Below, piece after piece: positions 44,354 through 55,652 of a DNA stretch of 64,000 nucleotides; the first letter of the stretch is position 1; each line of letters begins with the position of its first letter. Origin of the DNA: Melastoma dodecandrum (lineage: Eukaryota > Streptophyta > Magnoliopsida > Myrtales > Melastomataceae); assembly GCA_029817715.1 (NCBI GenBank), contig JARUPY010000164.1, positions 376,001 to 440,000 of the forward strand. The letters run 5' to 3'. The position numbers and the translations under genes are program-made. The notes under the pieces were generated by a model, which was given only the letters and a program-made list of their open reading frames with translations, had not been told where the DNA came from and did not search any database.

Positions 44354-46509
44354 TTGTTGGGACGGTTTTATTGATGAACCGGATCTTCTGTACTACAGAA
44401 GGTCAAACATTTTATTCTACAGAAGCATCTTATATTAAGGGCTTTATGTAAGAATCATTTTGTAATTAAATGATTAGTTGATGATTATTTAATTATGAAA
44501 TACAATCCCATCGATCAAGATAATTATCTGATCGAATCATATTGATTTAGTCACCAAATAATCATATTGGACATAATATTTTTATAGAAAGAAATGAATC
44601 TCTTTATATATGGAAAGGTTCTACTAGATGGTCTACAAGGTTCTGTAAGCTCTTACGACATCTACATGACCGTTATTTGGTTGCAAATCACCACCACCTG
44701 TCCAGATACATTCTCACAGGTGTCTTTATCAAGATGGAATGAATCATTACCCATATGGAAGTAAATCAACGATTATTTCCATTTGAAGAAGGTTATCGAG
44801 CAGAACCTTCTGCGATACCTTCTATGATGCACTATTCATGGAAAATATATCATGATCTTCTTCTGATTTATTTTCTATCTGAATACTTGAACGTGTACGT
44901 TATTATTCATTTTTTCTACTAACCTTTAGTTTCTTATTTTGCAGATGGTTAATTTATCTTTTCCCTTTTGCATTTTCTTCTTTGAACTTTGCGTATAAAA
45001 GGGCCACGCCTTCTCAGGAAAAAAAATATTTATTACTAGTTCTTTTCTGACTGAAAGCGTAAGCTTTAGTTCTTTCATTCTTTCATTCGTTTGAGTTTGT
45101 CACATGAGGAGCACAAAAGACAAATGGCTGCATCGTTGGTGAAGCCTTCTGGGAGAGCGACTCGGGGGCTCGAGGGACTCGGTTGGAAGCTGCAGGAGAC
45201 GTTGTTGGAAGCGTGTGTACGTGGGCAACGTGCAGCGGGCCGGAGAGAAGGGCTGAACCTCGGGAGCACAGAAGGTGAGGGACTAACCAGCTTCTGTTGT
45301 GTAGAGCTCTGTGTGCAGGAACCTAGGACGGAGGCTGCCGTCTGCTTGTGTGGGGTTTGCCGCGTGCTTGCGCAGGGTCTGCTGCGTGCTTGCGTAGGGT
45401 ATGCTACGTGCTTGTGTGGGGTACGCCACATAGTCGCTATCTCGAGGAGATCGTGCAGGTCGTGTGGAGCCGCCGGAGGGAAAATCCATCCTTGAACAGA
45501 AGTCGTTGTTCGCTTGCGTAGGGTTCGCTACGTGCTCGCGTGGGGTACGCCACGAAGTCGTATCCTTGAGAGGATTGCGCATTTGGTTACCTTTGATAGT
45601 CACACTCACGTGTGCAACTCTCTATAGCACAGAACTCTACAGTCTGTGCATACATTTTCTTTGTCACTTTTGCTACAGAACCTTACGGTCTGTTTAGTAG
45701 AAGATCGACAACTCTTGACACAGAATCTTTCATAGCTGTGTTTTATAATTAAGTCATTTCCTATACAGAACCTTCTGTTGTGGAATAACACTCTTGGTAC
45801 AGAACCTTACGGTCTGTGCAACACTTTCTGTAAGACAGAGTCCTTGGATCTGTTCTATAGAAGGTTGACGCTTACAGTACAGAATCTATTGATCTGTGCT
45901 ATAGAAGGTTAACACATCTGACACAGAACCTTCTGGTCAGTGTCGTGCTTACCTTCTTCGACACAGAACCTTTTGGTCAGTGTCGTGCTTACCTTCTTCG
46001 ACACAGAACCTTTTGGTCAGTGTCGTGCTTACCTTCTTCGACACAGAACCTTCTGGTCTGTGTTGTGCCTTACTTTCTACGATACAGAACCTTCTAGTCT
46101 GTATTGAGCCTTAGTTGCTATAGTACAGAACCTTATTGTTTGTGCTACGTAACAAACCTCTACGGTACAAAACCTTCTGGTCTGGGCTCTGCCACTTAAA
46201 CCTCTATTGTACAGAACCTTCGGGTCTGCTTCTAGTTGATATCATTTGTGCAACTTGTACTGTGATACATTTGAGTGGAAACCATCCAAATATCTGGGCG
46301 AAAAGTGGACGTAAGCAATTTGCTGAAACACAATAAAAATCCTTGTGTCCAATCAAACAAATTGCGAACACACTCGAACGTTCTGTTGTACAGAAACCTA
46401 TCTACGGTTCTGTTTAACAGAAGCTTACTTTCCGCTGCGGGGTAAAACGAAAAAGTGTTAAAATCCGAATTTGGTAATTAACACTAATTCACCCCCCCTT
46501 AGTGTAACA
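44354..46509 (+). repeat. Copia 3' LTR
   Basis: Colinear with the 5' LTR; TATA at ~44996-45005. It is ~46 bp longer, mainly because the ~38 bp CTTCTTCGACACAGAACC-type tandem repeat (45918-46110) has additional units. It ends TGTAACA at 46509. Confidence 0.9.
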
Positions 46510-46514
46510 GATAG

Positions 46515-48919
46515 CCTCAGCCCGTGTTCCGTTCCCGCCATCTTATTCCCAAGAAGGATGGTTCATGGTGGATGTGTGTCGATAGTCGAGCAATCAATAA
46601 GATCACCGTCAAGTATTGATTTCCCATTCCTAAACTTGATGATATGCTCAATGAGTTGCGTGGATTGACAGTTTTCTTGAAGGTGGACCTACGGAGTGGA
46701 TATCACCAGATTCGGATGAAGGAAGGAGATGAGTGGAAGACGATATTCAAAACCAAATTTGGGTTGTGCGAGTGGATAGTGATGTCGTTTGGTCTCTCGA
46801 ATGCGTCGAGCACCTTCATGCAAATGATGAACCAGGTGTTTCGTCCTTTCATCGGCAAATTCGTGGTCGTTTATTTTGATGATATTCTTGAATATAGCCA
46901 TAGTGAGGAGGAACACATTGACCACCTTAGACAGTTGTTCGAGAAGTTGAGGGAACATCGACTATTCGGGAAAAACAAGAAGTGCGAGTTCTCGACTTCC
47001 AAACTTATCTTTCTGGGATATGTCATCTCGAGAGAAGGAATTCAGGTTGATGATAATAAAGTTGATGCTATTCGAGATTGGCCTAATCCCAAGACAACTC
47101 ATGATGTCCGGAGCTTTCATGGCCTAGGATCATTCTATCAGATATTTATCAAGGATTTATGTTCGATCGCAGCCTTGATGACGGAGTGTTTGAAGGGGAT
47201 GACTTTCAAGTGGAATCCCCCGGCTCAATCTAGTTTTGAGTTGCTCAAGAGTCGTTTGTGCGAAGCGCCTGTATTGGCACTCCCTGACTTCGAGAAGGTG
47301 TCTGAAGTCGAGTGTGATGCCTCAGGAGTAGAGATTGGAGGCATATTGCTGCAAGAGGGTCGACCAGTTTCTTACTTCAGCGAGAAGTTAAATGGATCTC
47401 GACTGAATTACTCAACCTATCATAAGGAGTTTTATGCTATCACTCGTACACTCGAGACATGGAGTCATTATCTGATGCCCAAGGAGTTCGTTCTTCATAC
47501 TGATGATGAGTCTTTGAAGCATATCAATCGGCAGGCAAAGCTTAATCGGCGACATGCAAAGTGGGTGGAATTTCTTCAATCCTTCACTTTCGTCTTGAAG
47601 CATAAGTCGGGAGTGAAGAATGTAATGGCGGACGCATTGTCGAGATCTTACAGCTAGGATGAAATCGAAATTGATCGGATTCGAGATGTTAAAAGAGTTG
47701 TACTCGAGAGATGCAAATTTCGGAGAGGTGTATGAGGGATGTCTTGAGAAGCCTACTAAGCAATATCATTTGTCCGATGGCTTTCTATTCAGAGGAGTTA
47801 AGTTATGCATTCCTCGAAGTTCCATCCGAGAGCATCTTATTCGAGAGGTACATGGATGAGGACTCGCTGGTCACCTAGGAGTCGAGAAAACTATTGAGAT
47901 GCTTCAAGAACATTTCTACTGGCCTCGAATGGCTAAGGACATACACAAGTTGATTCGACGTTGTCAACCTGTCAACGCGCAAAGAGTCATGTCCAACCCC
48001 AAGGTCTCTGCACACCATTGCCTGTTGCTGAACATCCATGGGAGCACGTGAGCATGGATTTCGTCCTTAGGCTGCCTCGAACACAATGGCAGAAGGACTC
48101 GATCATGGTTGTTGTGGATCATTTCTCGAAGATGGCTCACTTTATTGCTTGCGGGAAAACGGATGATGCTTCTCACATGGCATATCTTTATTTTCGAGAG
48201 ATCGTTCGTCTTCTTGGGGTCCCATTGTCGATAGTATCGGATCGAGATGATAAGTTCTTGAGCTACTTTTGAAAGACACTTTGGCACAAACTCGAGACAA
48301 AGCTATTGTTCAGCACCATTGCCATCCGCAGATAGATTGGCGAACTGAGGTCGTGAACAGGATTATGGGAAGCCTACTTCACGCCATGGTGTCAAAGAAT
48401 AAAAAAGATTAGGATATCAAGCTCGCACAAGCTGAGTTCACATATAATCGAGCCCCTCATTCGACTACTCGAGCTACACCGTTCGAAGTGGTGTATGGTG
48501 TCAACCCAAGGATTCCCGTCGAATTATTACCCCTGCCTATTCAGGGTATTCTCGAGAAGGATGCTGTTCGACGAGCAGAAGAAATGTTGAAGCTCCATGC
48601 GAAGATTCGAACCCTTATTGAGCAACAAAATGAGTAGTACCAGTCTAAGGCATATCGTGGGCGAAAGGAGCATATATTCCAACCAGGGGATCTCATCTGG
48701 GTTCTAGCAAGGAGGAAGAATAAGCTCATGTCTAGGGCTGATGGTCCTTATCGAGTCGTCGAGAAAATCAACAACAATGCTTATAAGATCAACTTGTCGG
48801 GGGAATATGGAGTGTCGGCAACATTCAACGTCCAAGATCTCGCATTGTATGAGGATGATGAAGAGCCCCTTGATTTGAGGACAAATCTTCTTCAGCAAAC
48901 GGATGATGATGTGAGTTGA
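46515..48919 (+). pseudogene. Gypsy RT, RNase H and integrase (right half)
   Basis: Resumes the RT interrupted at 32435. The longest frame (46644-47657) carries the RT motif [11 protein letters not shown] (46867-46899) and RNase H ([18 protein letters not shown]; ends [12 protein letters not shown]). Integrase parts follow at 47659-47860 (REVHG), 47961-48272 ([32 protein letters not shown]) and 48728-48919 (RADGPYRVVEKINNNAYKIN). They are broken by a stop at ~47659, a frame change near 47960 and stops at ~48272 and ~48637. The frame ends TDDDVS inside the LTR start. An Asp to Glu change in DDILIYS-like context (ILEYS) is outside the catalytic pair. Confidence 0.9.
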
Positions 48920-49540
48920 ATCGAGCAAGGCCAAGTCGGGACCAACTCGAGACGCTCGAGACGGGAAGTACCTTCACGCTGTTGAAGTGGACGAGTTGAT
49001 TCGTTAACTCGAGAAGACTGTAGTTCATCTCAAGGCTGAGTGGAAGGGGAGCTCGAGACCAGGAGCTCGATAAGAAGTTAAGACGGGCAAGCCGACATCA
49101 GGCCCAGTTTCATTAGTTTCACTTTTTGGACTTGTTTTTAGTTAGCTTTTGGTTTTTACTATGTTGTGCCTAATGGGGAGTTAGGGTTAGCCCATTCTTG
49201 GTCGTCTATAAATAGGACTCTTGTGTTTAGGTTTAGTCAGAACCCTTTAAATATTTTTACCCAAATTTGGCAGCCGTCAATTTCGTGCATGAACTTAGCG
49301 CAACTTCTCTGATCGTTTGGTAGATTCTAAGCATGGCGAGATTTTATCCGAGCGTTCCCATAATCGGTGGTGTTTCTGTATCCGGTTGTGTGGCGTTTGA
49401 CCCTCGCAGCAGTCCTGGTGGTGCTTCGGCTGTATCTAGCGGAGGTCCGAGTCTTATCCTTTTCGTTTCCGTCGGTTAGTTCGTTTGTGCGTTTCGCGTT
49501 CGACGTTGTCTTTTCACGTTTCCGTGTTGGTGGCGCATCA
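48907..49540 (+). repeat. Gypsy 3' LTR
   Basis: Starts TGATGTGAG and ends GGCGCATCA. TATA box CTATAAATAG at ~49205-49214. Pairs with 29761-30395. Confidence 0.88.
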
Positions 49541-50209
49541 CAATGTACAATAAATGTTATCGTTGCATTAGTCGTGTACCTATCGTACGCTAAAACATTT
49601 GACTAATCTCTATCAAGAGTCGCTGAATGGAAAAAGGGTGATCGTGACGAACTTTGTTTTCGACGAAGGAAAAATGGCTTTCCATGACGATAAAAATAGT
49701 TTCTAGTCTTGATGATTTCTCCCACTGACTTTCTTGTCTAGCATAAAAATAATAATGAGGTTATTAAATAAAGGTACAATTATTGTGCGTTTTGGATATT
49801 TAAATTTCAAATATAAAAAAGAAAATATGCAAGAAGTTTATATTCAAATTATTTGAATTAAAAATTTGTTAAAAACATTATTTCTTGAAATATACTATCT
49901 AATTTAATTCACTTTCCTTTAAAACTTCAAAATTTCAAAGACAATTTATATAAATTAACGTATGTAATTTTTCTTAATAATAACAATTATAGCTAGAAGG
50001 AAAGATACGCTAAATCAGTAAAAATTTATTTTTTTATATGTGTGACATTATATGATACATTTAATGTTTATTTCTTTCTCAGAATCTAAAAGAGTCTATA
50101 CACCTTTTAATTCAAATACTAACACTTTAACCACTCGTCCAAAGCAACATTTTAATGTTATTTTTTATTATTACATCTTAATATTATCATTTTATTTCAT
50201 AACAAAAAT
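49541..50209. other. AT-rich spacer, nothing recognised
   Basis: Very AT-rich, no ORF longer than ~80 codons with recognisable content. It may include the eroded 5' end of the following copia remnant. Confidence 0.45.
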
Positions 50210-52560
50210 GGTGGTTTCCATAAGCAACTTCTCGACCAATAAAAAATGTGCTTGTGTTGTAGATAGCGCGCCTCAACACGTACTATTTTGAAAAGAAGGA
50301 AATTTTTTACCTTCTTTGTAATGAATGAAACAAGTGTGACTACGATATCTGGTAGTACGAGAATTATTGAGTGTTATGAAAAGGCCAATATCTTATTATC
50401 CCGTGGAACAAATATTTGTATCGATAATGTGTTGTATTCGAAAAATAGATATCGAAAAAATTTATTAAGTTTTAAAGATACCTGTAGAAATTGATATCAC
50501 ATTGAGAATTCGAATGAAAATAATAAAGATTATTATGTATTTAAAGTATCATTTTCGGGTAACAAGTGTATCTTAGAAAAATTACTTGCAATATATTCTA
50601 GATTATACTACACAAATATAAGTATTGGTAAAGTACATTTCTTTACAAACCAAAAGTTATTGACCAAAATAATTATATTACATGGCATGATTGATTGAGC
50701 CATCCTAGAGCTATAACGATGCGAAGAATAATAAATCATTCGTGTTGACATTCATTGAAAAATCAGAGATTTTTCTTTCCAATGAATTTCCATACGTTGC
50801 TTGTTCCGGAAGGAAGTTATTGATATGGTAATCTTTCTATCGAAAATCAGGGCTGAATCCTTCAAAATTTCTTGACAAAATACATGGTGATATATATGGG
50901 CCTACTCATCCATCATGTGGACCATCCATATTTTTATGGTATTGACTGATGCATCGACTTGATGGTCACATGTCGGTTTATTATCTACTCATAATCATGC
51001 ATTTGCAAGATTATTTGCTCAAGTTATCAGATTCCGAATACATTTACCAAGTTATCCCATTAAAACTATTTATCTTAATAGTGCCGGAGAATTCACTTTT
51101 CAAGCTTTTAATGATTATTGTATATCAATTGAGATAAGTGTTAAACATCCCATATCACATGTTCATGTATAATATGGCCTTGCAGAATCATTGATAAAGC
51201 GTTTTCAATTAATTGTAAGACCATTACTTATGAGAATAAATCTCCCAATACATGTTTTGAGACATGCTATTTCGCATGCGACAGTGTTGATTCACATCAT
51301 TCCTATAAATTATAATGAGGTTTCCCCTTTGAAAATGATTTACCGTCAAGAACCAAATATTTTCCATCTACAAATTTTCTAATGCGTGATATACGTGCCA
51401 ATTGCTCCACCACAACGCACTAAGATGGAACCTCAAAGAAGATTGGGTATACATTGGATATGAATCTTCATCTATAATTAAATATTTAGAACCATTAATT
51501 GGGAGATTTATTTACGACAAGACTTGTCGAGTGCCAATTTGATGAAATGACACTTCCATCATTAAAATGGAAAATAAATAGTGGACGAAAGAAATAATTT
51601 GACCAAAGTTATTATTATGTCATTATGATCCTTGTACAAAGCAATCTAAAATAGAAGTTCAAAAAACTATTCACTTACAAAATTTAGCAAAACAATTGTC
51701 AAATGCTTTTAATAGTTCTAGGAAAGTGATTATTTCGAGTCACAATCATAGCTCTATAAGAGCCTTCAATCATTGGGAATATGTTTCAAAAAGAGTCACA
51801 AGTACCTGAAAATGAAGAGATCTTTGTCAACTATATTTTAATTGGAAAAAGATGGAATCGAGATATAATCGACGTCGAAGATAAATTTTCATATGCTAGA
51901 GCCTACGATATTATAAAAATAGAGATCTTGAACTAAAGTCTGTTGAAGAATGTAGGCAAACAAATGATTGGCCAAATGGAAAGATCCAGTTAGATAAGTT
52001 AAAATCGTTTAGAAACAAAATTTTTTTGTATTTGTAGTCCATACACTTGAAGGTATAAAATTAATTGGTTATATTTAGGTATTTGTGCAGAAATAAAATG
52101 AAAAAATGATATTGTCAAATATAAGGTACGACTTATTACCCAAGAATTCTCATAATGACTTGGTATTGATTAAGAAAAGACATATTCTCCTATGATCGAT
52201 GTAACAACTTTTGATATCTGATAAGTTTGTCAATTCATGGGAAACTGATATTAATGGATGTTGTTACAATATACTTGTATGGCTCTTTAGATAATCATAT
52301 TTACATGAAACTCCTCAAAGGATTCAAAATGCCATAAACATATAAATCAGAACATTGAGATTTATATTCGGCCAAATTATGTAGATTTCTCTAAGGGTTA
52401 AAACAAACTGAACGTATGTGTTATTAATGTCTCAGTGAATACTTGTTGAAAAATGGATACCGAAATTATCCAGTACGTTCATGTATGTTCATTAAGAGAT
52501 GGGGATCAAAATTTGTTATAAATATAATTGAAAATACAGATGAACTACAAATGAACTCGT
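50210..52560 (+). pseudogene. Highly decayed Ty1/copia pol
   Basis: Short in-frame islands follow copia order. Protease-like NKKCACVVDSAPQHVL is at ~50239-50290. A TTISGSTRIIECYEKANILL stretch, then RKNLLSFKDTCRN, lies at 50340-50500. The GAG-pre-integrase remnant is near 50690 and the integrase remnant around 50900-51500 (GDIYGPTHPSCGP). The RT remnant around 52255-52560 includes YLYGSLDNHIYMKLLKGFK. Stops occur every few dozen codons, and many look like C-to-T or G-to-A changes, consistent with old methylated DNA. No LTRs were found. The lineage is different from the Sirevirus above. Confidence 0.8.
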
Positions 52561-53311
52561 TAAAATAATATGGAAACATCTACAACGTCCCTCCTTTCGA
52601 TCCCATCTTCTTCTACCTCTGCTTGCGGGCGAAACCCTTTGTGATATATCGAGGACTAAGTGTTGAATAGAAACGTGGTTGCCAATGAATTAAATGAAGA
52701 AAAGAACAATCAGAATCCCACTAAGTGTAAAGGAAAGAACTTACAGACATTGCACAATACTTAAAACAATTGCGGATAGTCAAGTTGACAATCAAGTAGC
52801 CCTTCGGCGTCATAGAATGATTGTGTGGTGTCTTACAATTGACCAGGGCTGACTTATTTATAGACTTAATCTAAATAACTGTCGACCAACGCGCAGTAAA
52901 CACGTGCTTATTGTCCTAAAACTAACTATTGATAAATTGCCTAGACCATGCCATCGACCAACTTCACTGTCGAAGCTCACACCATCAACCAACTCTTGAA
53001 TCAGCTTCAACCTTTGCCATGATGACCAACTTCGACAATGCATCGACGATCGAACATCTTCTAAGTAGCATCGACCTTGGACTCCTTCAAAGCCCATCGC
53101 GCAAGGCCAGAACTGCCACGTAAACAACCTCCGCCCCCTATGGTCGCCTTTTACGAAAGGCGCACCTTTTGATCGCCTCATCGTTTGGCCAAAAGGCGAA
53201 AAACGACAACACATTATGAACTCGCGTCGCCTCGAAACAGTGAATGGCGATTTGCCATCGCCACCCTCGCCTCTCGCCATTGGGTTCGCCTTTTTGCGCC
53301 TTTAACAACTA
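52561..53311 (-). repeat. Possible LTR fragment (minus) and GGCGA-rich block
   Basis: On the minus strand a TATA-like TCTATAAATAAGTC (~52853-52866) precedes ~250 bp that read like an LTR R-U5 region down to ~52600. At 53125-53305 there is a block with many GGCGA/TCGCC phrases (AAAAGGCGAAAAACG). No partner copy is visible in the window, so the LTR call is weak. The 140-residue minus ORF (52858-53280) over it is treated as incidental. Confidence 0.3.
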
Positions 53312-55652
53312 TGATCTTACCCCCTTCAAAACCTCTCATTTTTAAGTCCAAACATTTTCATTCCATAGACATTACCATGCACTTACGAGACTCGGCAAAG
53401 CCACAAAGACATAAGCCGACATAAACCACATTCTTATCGATCATTCCATTGATCCTCCACATGCAAGGGACAGTAGCATATCCATTCTCATAATTACAAT
53501 GACTCCCAACATGAGGGTCGGCATTCACATCCCACAACTCCTTCTTACACAATCTCACAAATATCATTTTGATACACTAAAAAGTTTTCGTTTAGTTATA
53601 ATATAACTCTCCCTTTTTTAGGGGAGTAGAGTAGTCAAAGAATGAACCAAAGCAAATGGAAATACTCAAACTATATAGTAATCCAACCCTAGTGAGTCGG
53701 ACTTTCTTATTAGCAGAAAATTGCCTTTTTTCCTTTCTACAGCTTCTTCCACCGGTTCTTCAACGTTGTCCAAAGCGCAATTGCTCCACATGATTTTAAT
53801 CTCAATACCAAGGAATTATTCGATTTTATAAACGAGCACTTTCATTTTAAAGCATATTTTCATGGTCCCCTCTCAGACTTCCTCACCGTCTAGACTGCAC
53901 CACACTTCTAATTTGGGTCTAAATTCAATACTTCACACCGAAAATTCATACTAGCTGCCCTTTCACGATTTCTCTTCAATCCGTCTCTCGGAACCTCATT
54001 TTCCCTCAAACCCCTCGTTGTTCAAGACGCATTCTCTACACATAGGGATTCACATCACCATCCCAACCATTCAATTTACCAACTCGTGGACCTAGGAGGA
54101 CCGCACACACATTGACATCATTAGTAGTGAGTAATTCATTCCTGGCAGCCTCATTGGTCGCATCTCACACTAACACCAAACCCTATAAATCTTCACCATA
54201 GGGAGCCCCTTGTCCCATCCTAGGTTCAGTTTAAACCATAAAATCAGCCAATCAGCCCTCCCGGACCTCGAAACATTGAACATGCGCAATTGTATCATTC
54301 GTGACATTGGCTCTCAACCTTATTACCCTTATCGGGTTGCCTTCACACCATCTCATCGACATTTACTTATCTGTCACAACTCGTTTACGCACAACCTTAC
54401 TCTATAATTTCAAAGAAAGTTTGATTTTAAGGCAGACAAGGCTATAACCACCTATTTCTGCCGAAGCAAAAGCATAACTGGTTGAGGAAAAGCAAGCGTG
54501 TTCATACCTCAATTTCAGCCACTATTCCTTTCGTTATTCTCTTACTATGGCATCTTCCACCCCTTGTTATTAGTTCCAATGATGATTCTCCCATTCTTCG
54601 AGCATTCAGCCTCTTATTCACCTCAGTTGAACTCCCTCCCATCTTCATCCCCTTTCTCCTCCTTGCTCTTCTCCTTCTCCTCATTTTCTTTCGTTTCCTA
54701 TCTGGCTAGGATGGCTCCGTCCTTCCTCTTTTTCTTTATTTGTAAGGAATAGTTAAAAGGAGATGAGTCCTCGCCGTGCTTTAAGACCGTCATACCCCCA
54801 TGGGCAAATTTCCTCCACCAGCAGTCATACCCTCTTGGGTGAATTTTCTCCACCAGCTAAATTACTCCTTTAACTCCCTCAAATAAGACATGTGGAGAGT
54901 GATGATGTCACTTACGTGCCCGTCAATGTAATCATTCGGCCACCTCGTGCTCGAATGACCCTGTGCATAATAAAAAGTCAACATTTGCCTTCAAAATCAC
55001 CTTAAGCACATAAAACCACCTAAGGACGAGCTCTAATTACATATGATGTTCTTTCGTAGCTTAAGTTCGGGAATGAGCAACTCATCTAAATGTGGCAGAC
55101 GGATGCGTCCATGCCATCAAGCAGATGCATTCGTGAAATCTGGCAACAAACGAATGCATCCATCCTTCCAACATACGCGTCCGTAAAATCTGACAGTAGT
55201 AGATGGATTTATCCATTCCTTCCAACGGATGCATCGATCCCTTCCACAGATGCATCCATAGAATCTGACAACAGATGGATGGATCTGTCCCTTGCAACGG
55301 ATGCATCCGTGAAATATTACTACAGACGGATGCATTTGTCCCTTCCAACGGATGCACCTGTCGGATCTGACAACAAACGAACTTGTCTCTCCCTTCAAAT
55401 GGAAGTGTCCATTGTATTTAGACGGATGTGGCCGTCCTTTTGTAAGTTCATTCTTTATTCAATACTTAGCCAAATTTTCTGCTTGAGGGGATGCCTCTAT
55501 TTCACAAAATTTCTACGTTCATTATTCTGAAAAATCTCCATCATCACATCGCCTCATAATTAATCTACCACTTCTAACACTTCTCACGACATATATGTTG
55601 CTTCTCTTAACAAATTCTTAAATATAAAGCATTAAAGATTCATGTCATTACA
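53312..55652 (-). repeat. LTR copy 1 of an LTR retrotransposon in minus orientation
   Basis: 53312-53585 and 54780-55652 match 59150-60459 with many substitutions; the shared order includes ATCTTACCCC, TTCATTCCATAG.CATTA, the CACCTTAAGCACATAAAA phrase, and the GGATGCATCC array. 53586-54779 has no counterpart in the other copy (insertion here or deletion there). In minus sense the copy begins TGTAATGACATG at 55652 and is preceded by CGAGGATGAAATTCCTTACG, which resembles the polypurine and coding-end region of gypsy elements. This gives the orientation. Confidence 0.6.
55090..55430. repeat. Tandem palindromic array in LTR copy 1
   Basis: About seven units of ~40-45 bp are built around ACGGATGCATCCGT-like palindromes with spacers such as GAAATCTGACAACAGACG. 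ORFs on both strands over it (for example 55090-55530 plus, 55082-55357 minus) are products of the repeat. Confidence 0.8.

Larger units (their letters stand above)
32436..46509 (+). mobile_element. Sirevirus-like Ty1/copia retrotransposon inserted in gypsy RT
   Basis: LTRs at 32436-34545 and 44354-46509 start TGTTGGGACGG and end TAACA. The flanks GAGAG (32431-32435) and GATAG (46510-46514) are a 5-bp target duplication with one mismatch. Internal order: primer site, long leader containing an extra LTR-like copy, gag-pol, a ~660 bp spacer, an additional ORF in the envelope position, and several polypurine tracts. Long LTRs, an extra ORF after pol and repeated AAAAAGGGGGAGA tracts are features of the Sirevirus (SIRE/Maximus) lineage. 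In the first ~230 bp the LTRs differ by about 5-6%, so the insertion is not recent. Confidence 0.92.
29761..49540 (+). mobile_element. Ty3/gypsy LTR retrotransposon, split by a nested copia element
   Basis: LTRs at 29761-30395 and 48907-49540 (~635 bp) bound the element. Flanking 5-mers CTATG (29756-29760) and CAATG (49541-49545) are a target duplication with one mismatch. The internal part is interrupted inside RT by the copia element 32436-46509, so this gypsy is the older insertion. With the copia removed it is ~5.7 kb, normal for the family. The pol reading frame ends 13 bp inside the 3' LTR and its C-terminus has no clear chromodomain. CRM or related chromovirus membership is possible but not shown. 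Confidence 0.9.

Noticed and set aside
52858..53280. 140-codon minus ORF
   Set aside because: Runs through the GGCGA block and an LTR-like region; no recognisable domain, and composition explains the open frame.
55090..55430. CRISPR-like spacing of short palindromic repeats
   Set aside because: Eukaryotic LTR context, spacers also repeated, no cas genes; this is an LTR tandem array.
55082..55530. Repetitive ORFs (91, 93 and 146 codons) over the GGATGCATCC array
   Set aside because: Multiple frames on both strands are open only because of the tandem repeat.
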